Part shown: piece by piece, positions 8,706 through 16,894 of the stretch | How positions within the stretch are numbered: the first letter of the stretch is position 1 | Layout: each line of letters opens with the position of its first letter | Origin: Marinilabiliales bacterium | GTDB lineage: Bacteria > Bacteroidota > Bacteroidia > Bacteroidales > UBA12077 | DNA: 21,313 nt | Assembly (NCBI GenBank): GCA_002869305.1 | Contig: PKTC01000499.1 | Span: 1-21,313, forward strand | Direction of reading: 5' to 3' | The notes under the pieces: generated by a model | What the model was told of the DNA's origin: nothing | What the model saw: the letters and a program-made list of their open reading frames with translations, nothing else | The model's database searches: none | Position numbers and translations under genes: made by a program

Positions 8706-9503
8706 TTATTCTTTCTTTGGTATAAGAGTATAGCTTCTGTAAAATAGAAATACTCCTATAAGCACAAAAGGAATACTTAACCACTGACCCATATTAAGCG
8801 ACATTCCTTGCTCAAAACCAACCTGATCTTCTTTGATAAACTCAATAAAGAAACGAACAGTAAATAGAAGAATTAGGAAAATACTAAATATAAAACCTTG
8901 TTTTAAATTCGTACCTTTTTTATTATAAATCGCATATAGTAAAACGAAAATCATTAAATAACAAAGTGCTTCATAAATTTGGGTAGGATGTTTTGGAATA
9001 GTTTGACCATCGCGAACAAATATAAAGCCCCATGGCAGGCTGGTTTGAATACCATAAATTTCAGAATTCATTAAGTTACCCATTCGAATAAAAAACCCAG
9101 CTAGTGCAACCACTATTACAATTCGGTCTAATATCCATAAATAGGGCTTTTTGTTTTTTCTGGAGAAGTAATACAAAGAAATTAATATTCCAATAGCAGC
9201 TCCATGACTTGCTAAACCGCCATGCCATATTTTTAATATTTCCCAGGGATTACTTAAATAGTAATCTGGTTGATAAAATAAACAATGTCCTAAACGCGCT
9301 CCTAAAACTGTTCCAACAGCCATGTATACCGTTAATTTATCCAACAATTCAACGGTTAAACCTTCTTTTTTAAATATTTTTTGCATAATGAGATATCCAA
9401 AAAAGAAAGAAGAAGCGAATAATATGCCGTAATATCTTATTGTTAATCCCCAGAAACTTACAATATCAGGATCTACATTCCAGTTTATATAATTTAGTAA
9501 CAT
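8706..9503 (-). CDS. lgt: Prolipoprotein diacylglyceryl transferase
   Basis: Transfers diacylglycerol from phosphatidylglycerol to the lipobox cysteine of prolipoproteins, the first step of lipoprotein maturation at the inner membrane. 265 residues with about seven membrane helices. Key family residues are visible: Tyr25-Gly26 in the first helix region (IRYYGILFA), GLASHGAAIG with His100 (His103 in E. coli), the signature RMGNLMNSEIYG with Arg140, Asn143, Asn146 and Glu148, then HPTQIYEAL, and VRFFIEFIKEDQ with Arg217 near the C-terminus. The length is typical and nothing essential is missing. The gene is read on its own and divergently from the lipoprotein gene at 9681. The 112-base gap to the pump gene downstream makes co-transcription possible but unproven. 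Confidence 0.97.
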   Translation of the reverse strand: MLLNYINWNVDPDIVSFWGLTIRYYGILFASSFFFGYLIMQKIFKKEGLTVELLDKLTVYMAVGTVLGARLGHCLFYQPDYYLSNPWEILKIWHGGLASHGAAIGILISLYYFSRKNKKPYLWILDRIVIVVALAGFFIRMGNLMNSEIYGIQTSLPWGFIFVRDGQTIPKHPTQIYEALCYLMIFVLLYAIYNKKGTNLKQGFIFSIFLILLFTVRFFIEFIKEDQVGFEQGMSLNMGQWLSIPFVLIGVFLFYRSYTLIPKKE

Positions 9504-9527
9504 GCTTATTTGTTTTTGTTAACTATA

Positions 9528-9535
9528 CAAATGTA
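9528..9535 (-). promoter_or_regulatory. Putative -7 element upstream of lgt
   Basis: The minus strand reads TACATTTG, an exact match to TAnnTTTG and identical to the element at 3031-3038. No clear TTTG was found at the -33 position, so the call rests on half of the promoter. It lies 25 bases before the lgt ATG in a 177-base divergent intergenic region. Confidence 0.3.
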
Positions 9536-9627
9536 TTAAAATTTTAATGTGTACTTAGAAATATTAGCTTAGGATTGTGTTATTAAATGTTAAATTAGTA
9601 TATACTGTAATAAAAATTATTCCAATA

Positions 9628-9657
9628 CTGTTTATTAAAATAAACTTTTTAAGTTTG
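9628..9657 (+). promoter_or_regulatory. Putative Bacteroidota promoter for the Ig-like lipoprotein / thiamine-binding operon
   Basis: TAAGTTTG at 9650-9657 matches the -7 element TAnnTTTG, with CTG at 9628-9630 as a weak -33 element 19 bases upstream. Transcription would start around 9664, giving a very short leader before the ATG at 9681. Pattern match only. Confidence 0.4.
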
Positions 9658-9680
9658 TACGTTTAATTGTTTTAAAAATC

Positions 9681-11495
9681 ATGAAAGTTAAGAGTATTCA
9701 GAATATCCTATATCTTTTGATAATCAGCACGATAATTTTTTCAAGTTGTGCTAAAATAGTTACTCCAACGGGAGGCCCTAAAGATGAGGATCATCCATTG
9801 ATTGTTGAAATAACACCACCAGACAAAACAGTAAATTTTAGAAGTAAGAAAGTAACAATTACATTCGATGAATATATACAATTAAAAGACTTAAACAATA
9901 ATTTAGTAATATCCCCTCCACTTGAAGAAAAACCTGAAATTAAAGTTAAAGGTAAAAGTCTGGTAATTGAATTTTTAGAAGATCTTCAGGATTCAACCAC
10001 TTATAACATATATTTTGGAAATTCTGTGCAAGATTTCAATGAAGGAAATCCCATTGAAAATTTTCAATATGTTCTTTCGACCGGACTTTTTATTGATTCA
10101 ATGACCATTTCTGGAACAGTTCTTAATTCATTTAACTTGTTGCCTGAAGAAGGAGTATTTGTTATGCTTTATAAAGACTTGGAAGATTCAATTCCAATTA
10201 AAAAAATTCCTTCACATATTTCAAAAACAGACGAGACCGGGTTTTTTAGAATTAATAACATTGGAAATAAAAAGTTTAAGCTTTTTTGCCTTAGAGATTT
10301 TAATAAAAATTACTTGTTTGATTTGCCCAACGAGGACATAGCTTATATTGATTCTCTTATAGAGTTTGAACTAATTACTGAAATGCACTCTGATACAATA
10401 TTTGTGCACGATAGCATTTATTATTTAGAAGAAGAAGAAATTCCTGAAATAAAACCAATTGATACGATTATAACCCACATAGAAAATTATTATCCTGCGC
10501 ATGAACTTGTTTTGAGATTGTTTACAGAGTATCATGAGGTTCAGTATTTAACCTATAATGCTAGAAATTCAAAACAAAAAATTGAAGTGGCATTAAACAA
10601 GCCAATAAAGGATAGTATCATTTTTTCATTAGTAGATACATCGCTGCAACATGAGTGGTATATCAAAGAGGAAAATCAAAAAAGCGATTCTATTATTTTT
10701 TGGCTAACAGACAGTTCCTTGTACAATCGAGAGAGACTATTTTTTGCTTTCTCATACCAAAAAGAGGATTCTAATATGGTTTATCAATGGGGAACCGATA
10801 CTTTAAATCTAAGATATGTTGAACCAAAATTAAGTAAGAACGAGGAATCTGACACTAGTTTAAAGTACAATCTAAATATTAAAAGCAAGGGAACAATGGA
10901 TTTAAATCGAAATCTAGAATTTAGATTTGAAACTCCATTAGACTTATATGATACTTCTAAAATTAACTTATTTGCACTGGTTGATTCGGTTGAAATACCT
11001 GTGGATTTTGAATTGAATAAGGATAGTTTAAAACATCGCAGTTATTCAATGAAAGTTGATTGGGGTGAAGATACAGTTTACCGATTAGAGATTTATCCCA
11101 AAGCGTTTACAGATATTTATGAGACAGTTAATGACACAAATATTTTGTTGTTTGACACCCAGAAACATGATTTTTATGGAAAAATATTAATTGATGTTAA
11201 TGGAGTTGACTCTATTCCCACGTATCAGTTGATTTGTCAATTAATTATACAGAACAAAGATTCTGAAACAGTAGTTAAAGAACAAATCATTCAAAACAAT
11301 CAATTGGTTGAGTTTGATTTCTTACCACCCAAAGAATTTATGTTTAAAGTTATACTCGATAAAAATTTCAATGGGAAATGGGATACAGGAGAATACTTAA
11401 AACATATTCAGCCAGAGGAGGTATTATATCATGATGAAAAAATTAAGGTAAGATCCAATTGGGATATTGAAGTAAATTTTAATGTAAACAAATAA
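9681..11495 (+). CDS. Surface or periplasmic lipoprotein with N-terminal SbsA-like Ig domain
   Basis: 604 residues. The signal ends with IIFSSC, giving Cys23 as the lipidated residue, followed by the PTGGPKDEDHP stretch typical of this Bacteroidota family. Residues about 34-135 form an Ig-like domain of the SbsA/Big_5 type: PLIVEITPPDKTVNF, then VTITFDEYIQLKDL, TTYNIYFGNSVQDFNEGN and a closing strand. Residues about 140-225 resemble a carboxypeptidase-regulatory-like fold: ISGTVLNS, KTDETGFFRINNI, FCLRDFNKNYLFD. The remainder is beta-rich with repeated Asp-Ser pairs, and a second DKNFNGKWDTGEYLKHI near the C-terminus echoes the NKNYLFD motif. Function unknown; homologues are usually annotated as Ig-like domain proteins, and a role in the envelope is inferred from the anchor alone. 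The next gene starts 8 bases after the stop, indicating an operon. Confidence 0.85.
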   Translation: MKVKSIQNILYLLIISTIIFSSCAKIVTPTGGPKDEDHPLIVEITPPDKTVNFRSKKVTITFDEYIQLKDLNNNLVISPPLEEKPEIKVKGKSLVIEFLEDLQDSTTYNIYFGNSVQDFNEGNPIENFQYVLSTGLFIDSMTISGTVLNSFNLLPEEGVFVMLYKDLEDSIPIKKIPSHISKTDETGFFRINNIGNKKFKLFCLRDFNKNYLFDLPNEDIAYIDSLIEFELITEMHSDTIFVHDSIYYLEEEEIPEIKPIDTIITHIENYYPAHELVLRLFTEYHEVQYLTYNARNSKQKIEVALNKPIKDSIIFSLVDTSLQHEWYIKEENQKSDSIIFWLTDSSLYNRERLFFAFSYQKEDSNMVYQWGTDTLNLRYVEPKLSKNEESDTSLKYNLNIKSKGTMDLNRNLEFRFETPLDLYDTSKINLFALVDSVEIPVDFELNKDSLKHRSYSMKVDWGEDTVYRLEIYPKAFTDIYETVNDTNILLFDTQKHDFYGKILIDVNGVDSIPTYQLICQLIIQNKDSETVVKEQIIQNNQLVEFDFLPPKEFMFKVILDKNFNGKWDTGEYLKHIQPEEVLYHDEKIKVRSNWDIEVNFNVNK

Positions 11496-11503
11496 TTAAA
11501 GTT

Positions 11504-11818
11504 ATGTCAGTGCTTCTTGAATTTGCTATGTTTCCAACAGATAAAACAGGAGATAGCGCCAGCGAATCAGTTAGTAAAATAATTGATATGATTAATAACA
11601 GTGGAGTTAATTACAAATTAACAGCCATGGGAACGATTGTGGAAACAGAAACTCTTGAAGAGGCCTTAGATATTGTAAATAAATCTTATAAAGTACTCGA
11701 ATCATTTTCAAAAAGAGTATATTCCTCAATCAAACTTGATATTCGAAAAGAAAAATCAAATCGCCTACACCAGAAAATAGAATCGATAGAATCAAAAATC
11801 GGAAAAGTAAATAAATAG
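11504..11818 (+). CDS. MTH1187-family (UPF0045) thiamine-binding protein
   Basis: 104 residues, cytoplasmic, no signal peptide. The sequence fits the small ferredoxin-like fold of this family: MSVLLEFAMFPTDKTGDSASESVSKI, then a second strand NYKLTAMGTIVETETLEEALDIVNKSY and a closing strand SSIKLDIRKEKS. Family members form oligomers, and some bind thiamine or a pyrimidine precursor; the physiological role is not settled, so the product name is a family label. The C-terminal 25 residues are a charged helix (SNRLHQKIESIESKIGKVNK) beyond the core. It sits 8 bases after the lipoprotein gene and is probably co-transcribed with it. No thiamine genes or thiamine riboswitch are visible nearby. Confidence 0.88.
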   Translation: MSVLLEFAMFPTDKTGDSASESVSKIIDMINNSGVNYKLTAMGTIVETETLEEALDIVNKSYKVLESFSKRVYSSIKLDIRKEKSNRLHQKIESIESKIGKVNK

Positions 11819-11949
11819 CCATTATTACCTGACAAAATCCCAATTAAATCACCAATAAAGTGAACAAAATAGTTCTTTTTTACGTAGAAAAAGAATAACT
11901 TGTCTCGCTCTAATTTATTAATTATTATTTGTTTAAAAACAATTACATT

Positions 11950-14900
11950 ATGTTTAAACGCATAACATTCATATTTGTATTTTGTATAATCGGTGGAATT
12001 TTATATTCCCAGCAAAAAGTTAAGGTTGAATTAAAAGAATACAATCAATCAATAAATAACAAGGAATTAATTGAGAAAACTTCCAATGGATTTATTATAA
12101 AGGAAAAGATAAGTGCTGTTGATTTAATTGAAAATGAAACGAAAGAAGGTACTTATAGGCAGATTTTTTCGGATGGAATGAGCAAAACATTTGACGCAGG
12201 AAAACCCGATCTGCCTGTTATTAACAGATTAATTGAAATCCCTAAAAATCACAAAGCAAAGGTAAAATTGATGTTTTCTGAAGAAGAAATTGTCGAATTA
12301 ACTGCATTAGGAATAAAAAAATTAATCGCTCCTGCACAACCATCAGTTGCAAAAAGTAAAAATCTAAAGGATGTCCCCTTCCATAAGGACGAAAAGGTTT
12401 ATGGAAAAAATGAATTTTACAAAAGGGAAACAATAATATTTGAAGATCTAGGTTATTTGCGAGATAAACATTTGGGTTATATAGAAATTTCACCTTTTTC
12501 ATATAATCCCATTACAAATACAATTAAAGTATTAAGTAATATTGAAGTAAGCGTAGAATTTATTGCAGAGACAGAAAAAGATTTAAAAAATTTACCGCGC
12601 GTTAAGTCCTCTTATTTTGATGATTTAAATTACCAAACAATTAATTCAACGAATGAATCCAAGGCTCTTATCAGCGGACCCATTAAATATGTCGTGGTTT
12701 CAGATAGGATGTTTGAAGAAACTCTACAGCCTTTTATTGATTGGAAAACCAAAAAGGGATTTATGGTTGTGGAAGCTTATACAGATGAAATAGGAACAAC
12801 AACAACCGATATTAAAGCATATTTGCAGAATTTATACGATAATCCTGACGACGGAATTTCTCCAACATTTGCTTTGTTAGTTGGCGATGTAGCTCAAATA
12901 CCTACTTTTAGTGGTATGGCAGGAAGTCACAAAACAGATTTATATTATTTCGAATATACAGATGATAAATTGCCTGAAGTTTTCTATGGAAGGTTTTCTG
13001 CAGAGAGCATTGAGGAACTGCAGCCTCAAATTGATAAAACGCTGGAAATAGAAAAATACGAAATGCCAGATCCTACATACTTAGATAATGTAGTGCTGGT
13101 AGCAGGTGTTGATGCAAGCTATGCTCCTACTTATGGGAATGGTGCAATTAACTATGCGAATGATTATTATACTAACACGGATAACGGAATAACATCATAT
13201 TACTATTTATATGGCGATGCTAGTGGAGTTATGTCTTCTAGTAACTCAGAAGCCTCAGCATCTATTCGAAGTTATATAAGCTCTGGAGTATCATTCACAA
13301 ATTATACTGCACACTGCGGATCAAGTGGATGGTCGGATCCAAGTTTTAACATTAGTCATATCGATGGACTAACGAACGATCATATGTATCCTCTTATTAT
13401 CGGAAACTGTTGTCAATCAAACACTTTCTATAATGATGATTGTTTCGGGGAAGAAATATTGATGGCCGCCAACAAGGGAGCAGTGGGCTATATTGGAGGT
13501 TCAAATTATACCTACTGGGATGAGGATTATTATTGGGGTGTTGGTTTAACAAGTTCTATTACAGCAAACCCTACATATGAAGGAAGTGGTTTAGGTGCTT
13601 ATGATAAATTTTTCCATTTAAATGGTGAGAGTAAAGAAGATTGGTATATAACGCAAGGACAAATTAATGTAGCAGGAAATATAGCCGTTCAAGCATCAAC
13701 ATCAAGTCGAAAAGCCTATTATTGGGAGATATATCATTTGATGGGAGATCCTTCGTTAACCCCCTATGTAACTGTCCCAGAGAGCATAGTGGCAAATTAT
13801 AATTCAGAAATATTTATTGGCTCTTCAAACTTTCTGGTAGATGCAGAGGAAGATGCATATGTTGCTTTATCCCAAAATGGAGTTCTTCTGGATGCTCAGT
13901 TAGTTGATGAGACTGGAAGTGTTGAACTAAATTTTGATCCAATAGCTGATATTGGAATAGCTGATATTGTAATAACAAAACAAAATCGCCAACCAATTGT
14001 AGATCAAGTTGATATAATTCCGGCAACTACTCCATATGTCATATTAGATTATTTCTTGATTGATGATGCATCTGGAAATAATAATTCTTTACCTGATTAT
14101 GGAGAAACAATTAATTTAGATGTACAACTTAAGAATTTATCTAATACATATGATGCTTTTAATGTTAGTGCTACTTTAATTTCTTTAGACACTAACATTA
14201 TTATTACTAAAAATAATGAAGCTTTTGGATCTATTGCAAGGTCCGATAGTTCCTTTATAGAAGAATCCTTTTCAGTTACAATAAAAAGCAATATTAATGA
14301 TCAAAAGAAACTCACTTTAGAACTGGAATTAAGCGGTGAAGATCTGGGAAGCGTTGAGTATACCTGGAACTCTAAGCTATACCTAACATTAAATGCTCCT
14401 AAATTGGAAATTGGAGAATTCATTGTTGAAGATATTGCAAATAATAATAATGGAATTTTAGATCCTGGGGAAACATGCAATATATCATTGATTGTGGCTA
14501 ATTCGGGTAATGCAGACATTTCAAATTTAGTTGGATTAACAGAGATTATTGGAAGCGGAAACTTAAACTTAACAATAAATAATGGAGAATCTGAAGAATT
14601 TGATTTAAGTGCAAATGAAACAGATACAATATCATTTAATGTTACAGCAAATTCTGAAACAAATGTTGGCACTAGCGTTTATTTAAATTTTAATATAGAA
14701 TGTGCAGACAATAATTATTACAATAAATCCGAGAGTAAGGAACTGGTTATTGGTCAAATACCTGAAATAAAAATAACTGATAACGACACAACAATTATAA
14801 GTAAGGGTTATTTTTACGATTCAGGAGGAAGTACAAATATTTATTCCAATTCGGAGAATGAAACCATAACAATTAGACCAAATGAAATAGGGAATTACCT

Positions 14901-16803
14901 GGAAGTTGAATTTATTGATTTCGATGTAGAACCTAATGGCAGCGGATGTTATGATTATCTTAATATTTATAATGGTGAAGATATTTCCGCAGATCTAATT
15001 GGCTCATATTGTAATTCAAACTTGCCCGATAAAATTATTGCAAGCAATCCAGATGGGGCATTAACCTTTAAGTTTTATTCCGATGGCTCGGTTGTGCATC
15101 AAGGCTGGATAGCAAAAATTACAAGCAAAGATGGATTAAGTTATTCATTAACGCTTACCATATCTGGAAATAACGGATATATTGAAGGGGCAATTGTCGA
15201 ATTTTTAGGAGAAATTGACACCTCAGATGTGAATGGAAATGTTGTATTTTACGATATACCTGAAGGTATAAATTACCCATTACAAATAGCTGCTTATGGT
15301 TATAATAACTTAAATACAACAATTGACATATTTAACAATACATCTCAGGAAATCATCTTAGAGGAGTTAAGTTATGATATAACTTTTAATTTGTTCGATC
15401 AGGATGGAATTATTGATGGAGAGGTTACTTTTAATGATACAACTCTAACAACCAACGGTGGTATAGTTACGTTTCATAATGTTAATTACGATATGGAAAA
15501 AGAATATATCGTTCATTCCTTTGGATGTGAGTCGGTAATTGACACATTAGAAGTAACTTCAAACATAACAAAAAATGTTATTCTTAATGCACACAAATAT
15601 AATATAGCATTTAATTTTTCTGATGGAACAAATCCAGTTAAAGATGTGATGGTTGAGTTTAATGAAAAAGAAATAGCAAGTGACGTAAATGGATTAGCAT
15701 TATTTGAGCAAGTAAAAATGGATACAGGTCTAATTTATAATGCTCGAAAAACTGGTTTTAGTAATATTGAAGGAACCATTGATGTTTTAAATGATTCTTC
15801 TGTAAACTTATTATTGATTGAAGGAAAAGCTAAGTATAAGGTTTGTTTTGAAGTACAAAGAGAATTAGGGCCCATTTATAATGCAGAAGTTATTTTAAAT
15901 GATGATACACTTTATACAGATTATAACGGGCTTGTAATTTTTAATGATGTGGAAGAATCTGATAACATTAGTTATAAGATTACAAAACCTCATTTTAATG
16001 ATGAGGAAGGAGTTTTAAGCCTTTCAGGAGAAAATATGACTTTTACCAAAGTTCTGACATATACTTCATATAAAATTACATATATTCTTAACAGCGATGG
16101 TAATCCGGTTGATAATGCAATTATAAACTTTAATGAGGAGAGCAAAAGTACTGATAGTAATGGAGAATCTTATTTTAATTTAATCTATTCTTTAAATAGG
16201 ACATATCAAATTAACAAAGAAGGATTTGAAGAAATAAAAGGTATGATTAACGTTGATAAAGACCAAAGTATTGAGTTAGAAATGACAAAACTAAAGTATG
16301 ATGTTACTTTTATAGTTCAAGATCTTAATAGTGTTTTCTTGGATGGTGTTTTAGTAGAATTCAATGGTAGTAGTCAATATACAGATAGTAATGGGGAATC
16401 TTTATTTAGTGATATTACACCAGAAAACGACATGAGTTTTACTTTAAGCAAGGATGGATTCTGGAATTACGATAGTTCAATTAGCGTTATAAATCAAGAT
16501 ACCGTTTTTACGATTAAAATGGCTTCAACAACCATTATTACTAATTTGGATCAGGAGAATATCAAAATTTACCCAAATCCTTCCAATGGATTGTTCTCAA
16601 TTGAAATAAAAGGAGTCTCAAATGAAACATTTACCATAAAGGTTTTTAATGTGATAGGCTCAATCGTTTACAACAATAAGCTCACAGGAGAATCTATTAT
16701 TAAAGAACAGGTAGATATTTCAGATAATGCAAAGGGAATGTATTTCATTTCCATAGAATCGGACGATGGTTCTGTTCTAAGTAAAAGGATATTGATAAAA
16801 TAG
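11950..16803 (+). CDS. Gingipain-family (C25) cysteine protease with CUB domain, six beta repeats and T9SS sorting domain
   Basis: 1617 residues from the ATG at 11950. That start puts MFKRITFIFVFCIIGGILYSQ at the N-terminus as a signal peptide; a TTG at 11929 in the same frame would add seven residues and is less likely. In order: propeptide (about 22-235); C25 catalytic domain (about 243-610) with His455 in NYTAHCGSSGW and the nucleophile in IIGNCCQSNTF (Cys487 or Cys488), ending HLMGDPSLTPY; two CARDB-like Ig modules (about 695-935), the second carrying NNGILDPGET; a CUB domain (about 950-1058) with its paired cysteines in GSGCYDYLNIYNG and GSYC; six tandem repeats of about 76 residues (1064-1525); and a type A sorting domain (about 1537-1617) with KIYPNPSNGLFSIEI and KRILIK. 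Expected to be secreted by T9SS and anchored or released at the cell surface as a protease, perhaps binding glycan or protein through CUB and repeats. Its transcript ends at 16825-16849. Confidence 0.93.
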   Translation: MFKRITFIFVFCIIGGILYSQQKVKVELKEYNQSINNKELIEKTSNGFIIKEKISAVDLIENETKEGTYRQIFSDGMSKTFDAGKPDLPVINRLIEIPKNHKAKVKLMFSEEEIVELTALGIKKLIAPAQPSVAKSKNLKDVPFHKDEKVYGKNEFYKRETIIFEDLGYLRDKHLGYIEISPFSYNPITNTIKVLSNIEVSVEFIAETEKDLKNLPRVKSSYFDDLNYQTINSTNESKALISGPIKYVVVSDRMFEETLQPFIDWKTKKGFMVVEAYTDEIGTTTTDIKAYLQNLYDNPDDGISPTFALLVGDVAQIPTFSGMAGSHKTDLYYFEYTDDKLPEVFYGRFSAESIEELQPQIDKTLEIEKYEMPDPTYLDNVVLVAGVDASYAPTYGNGAINYANDYYTNTDNGITSYYYLYGDASGVMSSSNSEASASIRSYISSGVSFTNYTAHCGSSGWSDPSFNISHIDGLTNDHMYPLIIGNCCQSNTFYNDDCFGEEILMAANKGAVGYIGGSNYTYWDEDYYWGVGLTSSITANPTYEGSGLGAYDKFFHLNGESKEDWYITQGQINVAGNIAVQASTSSRKAYYWEIYHLMGDPSLTPYVTVPESIVANYNSEIFIGSSNFLVDAEEDAYVALSQNGVLLDAQLVDETGSVELNFDPIADIGIADIVITKQNRQPIVDQVDIIPATTPYVILDYFLIDDASGNNNSLPDYGETINLDVQLKNLSNTYDAFNVSATLISLDTNIIITKNNEAFGSIARSDSSFIEESFSVTIKSNINDQKKLTLELELSGEDLGSVEYTWNSKLYLTLNAPKLEIGEFIVEDIANNNNGILDPGETCNISLIVANSGNADISNLVGLTEIIGSGNLNLTINNGESEEFDLSANETDTISFNVTANSETNVGTSVYLNFNIECADNNYYNKSESKELVIGQIPEIKITDNDTTIISKGYFYDSGGSTNIYSNSENETITIRPNEIGNYLEVEFIDFDVEPNGSGCYDYLNIYNGEDISADLIGSYCNSNLPDKIIASNPDGALTFKFYSDGSVVHQGWIAKITSKDGLSYSLTLTISGNNGYIEGAIVEFLGEIDTSDVNGNVVFYDIPEGINYPLQIAAYGYNNLNTTIDIFNNTSQEIILEELSYDITFNLFDQDGIIDGEVTFNDTTLTTNGGIVTFHNVNYDMEKEYIVHSFGCESVIDTLEVTSNITKNVILNAHKYNIAFNFSDGTNPVKDVMVEFNEKEIASDVNGLALFEQVKMDTGLIYNARKTGFSNIEGTIDVLNDSSVNLLLIEGKAKYKVCFEVQRELGPIYNAEVILNDDTLYTDYNGLVIFNDVEESDNISYKITKPHFNDEEGVLSLSGENMTFTKVLTYTSYKITYILNSDGNPVDNAIINFNEESKSTDSNGESYFNLIYSLNRTYQINKEGFEEIKGMINVDKDQSIELEMTKLKYDVTFIVQDLNSVFLDGVLVEFNGSSQYTDSNGESLFSDITPENDMSFTLSKDGFWNYDSSISVINQDTVFTIKMASTTIITNLDQENIKIYPNPSNGLFSIEIKGVSNETFTIKVFNVIGSIVYNNKLTGESIIKEQVDISDNAKGMYFISIESDDGSVLSKRILIK
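15139..16524 (+). repeat. Six tandem ~76-residue beta-sandwich repeats inside the C25 protease gene
   Basis: Each unit begins with a strand such as SYSLTLTI, SYDITFNL, KYNIAFNF, KYKVCFEV, SYKITYIL or KYDVTFIV. It has a central turn SDVNGNV, TTNGGIV, SDVNGLA, TDYNGLV or TDSNGES, and ends in a strand before the next unit. Unit starts are near 15139, 15370, 15595, 15832, 16066 and 16294. Protein identity is modest, so the array is old, but units 5 and 6 share a run around GATAGTAATGG and GAATCT. The fold resembles carboxypeptidase-regulatory or PEGA-like modules, which act as stalks or binding units. Confidence 0.8.
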
Positions 16804-16824
16804 ACAATATTATATAAAGACTAG

Positions 16825-16849
16825 CCCGATCAAAACGATCGGGTTTTTT
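16825..16849 (+). terminator. Rho-independent terminator of the C25 protease gene
   Basis: CCCGATC (16825-16831) pairs with GATCGGG (16837-16843) around a 5-base loop and is followed by six T residues. It begins 21 bases after the TAG stop. This is the most GC-rich hairpin in the window. Confidence 0.9.
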
Positions 16850-16894
16850 ATTTGTTTAAAATTTAGGATATTTATAAATCTAAATGGAGTTTCT

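Noticed and set aside
8686..8711. Hairpin around the lgt stop codon as a terminator
   Set aside because: The stem is short and bulged (two unpaired A residues), overlaps the stop codon, and has a poor T tract; too weak to call.
11870..11905. AT-only hairpin (TTCTTTTT with AAAAAGAA) before the C25 gene
   Set aside because: Pairing is almost all A-T around simple runs and is expected by chance in this AT-rich gap.
11929..11949. TTG start for the C25 protease, adding seven residues
   Set aside because: The ATG at 11950 directly precedes a standard basic plus hydrophobic signal peptide; the extra residues FKNNYI add nothing and TTG is a weaker start.
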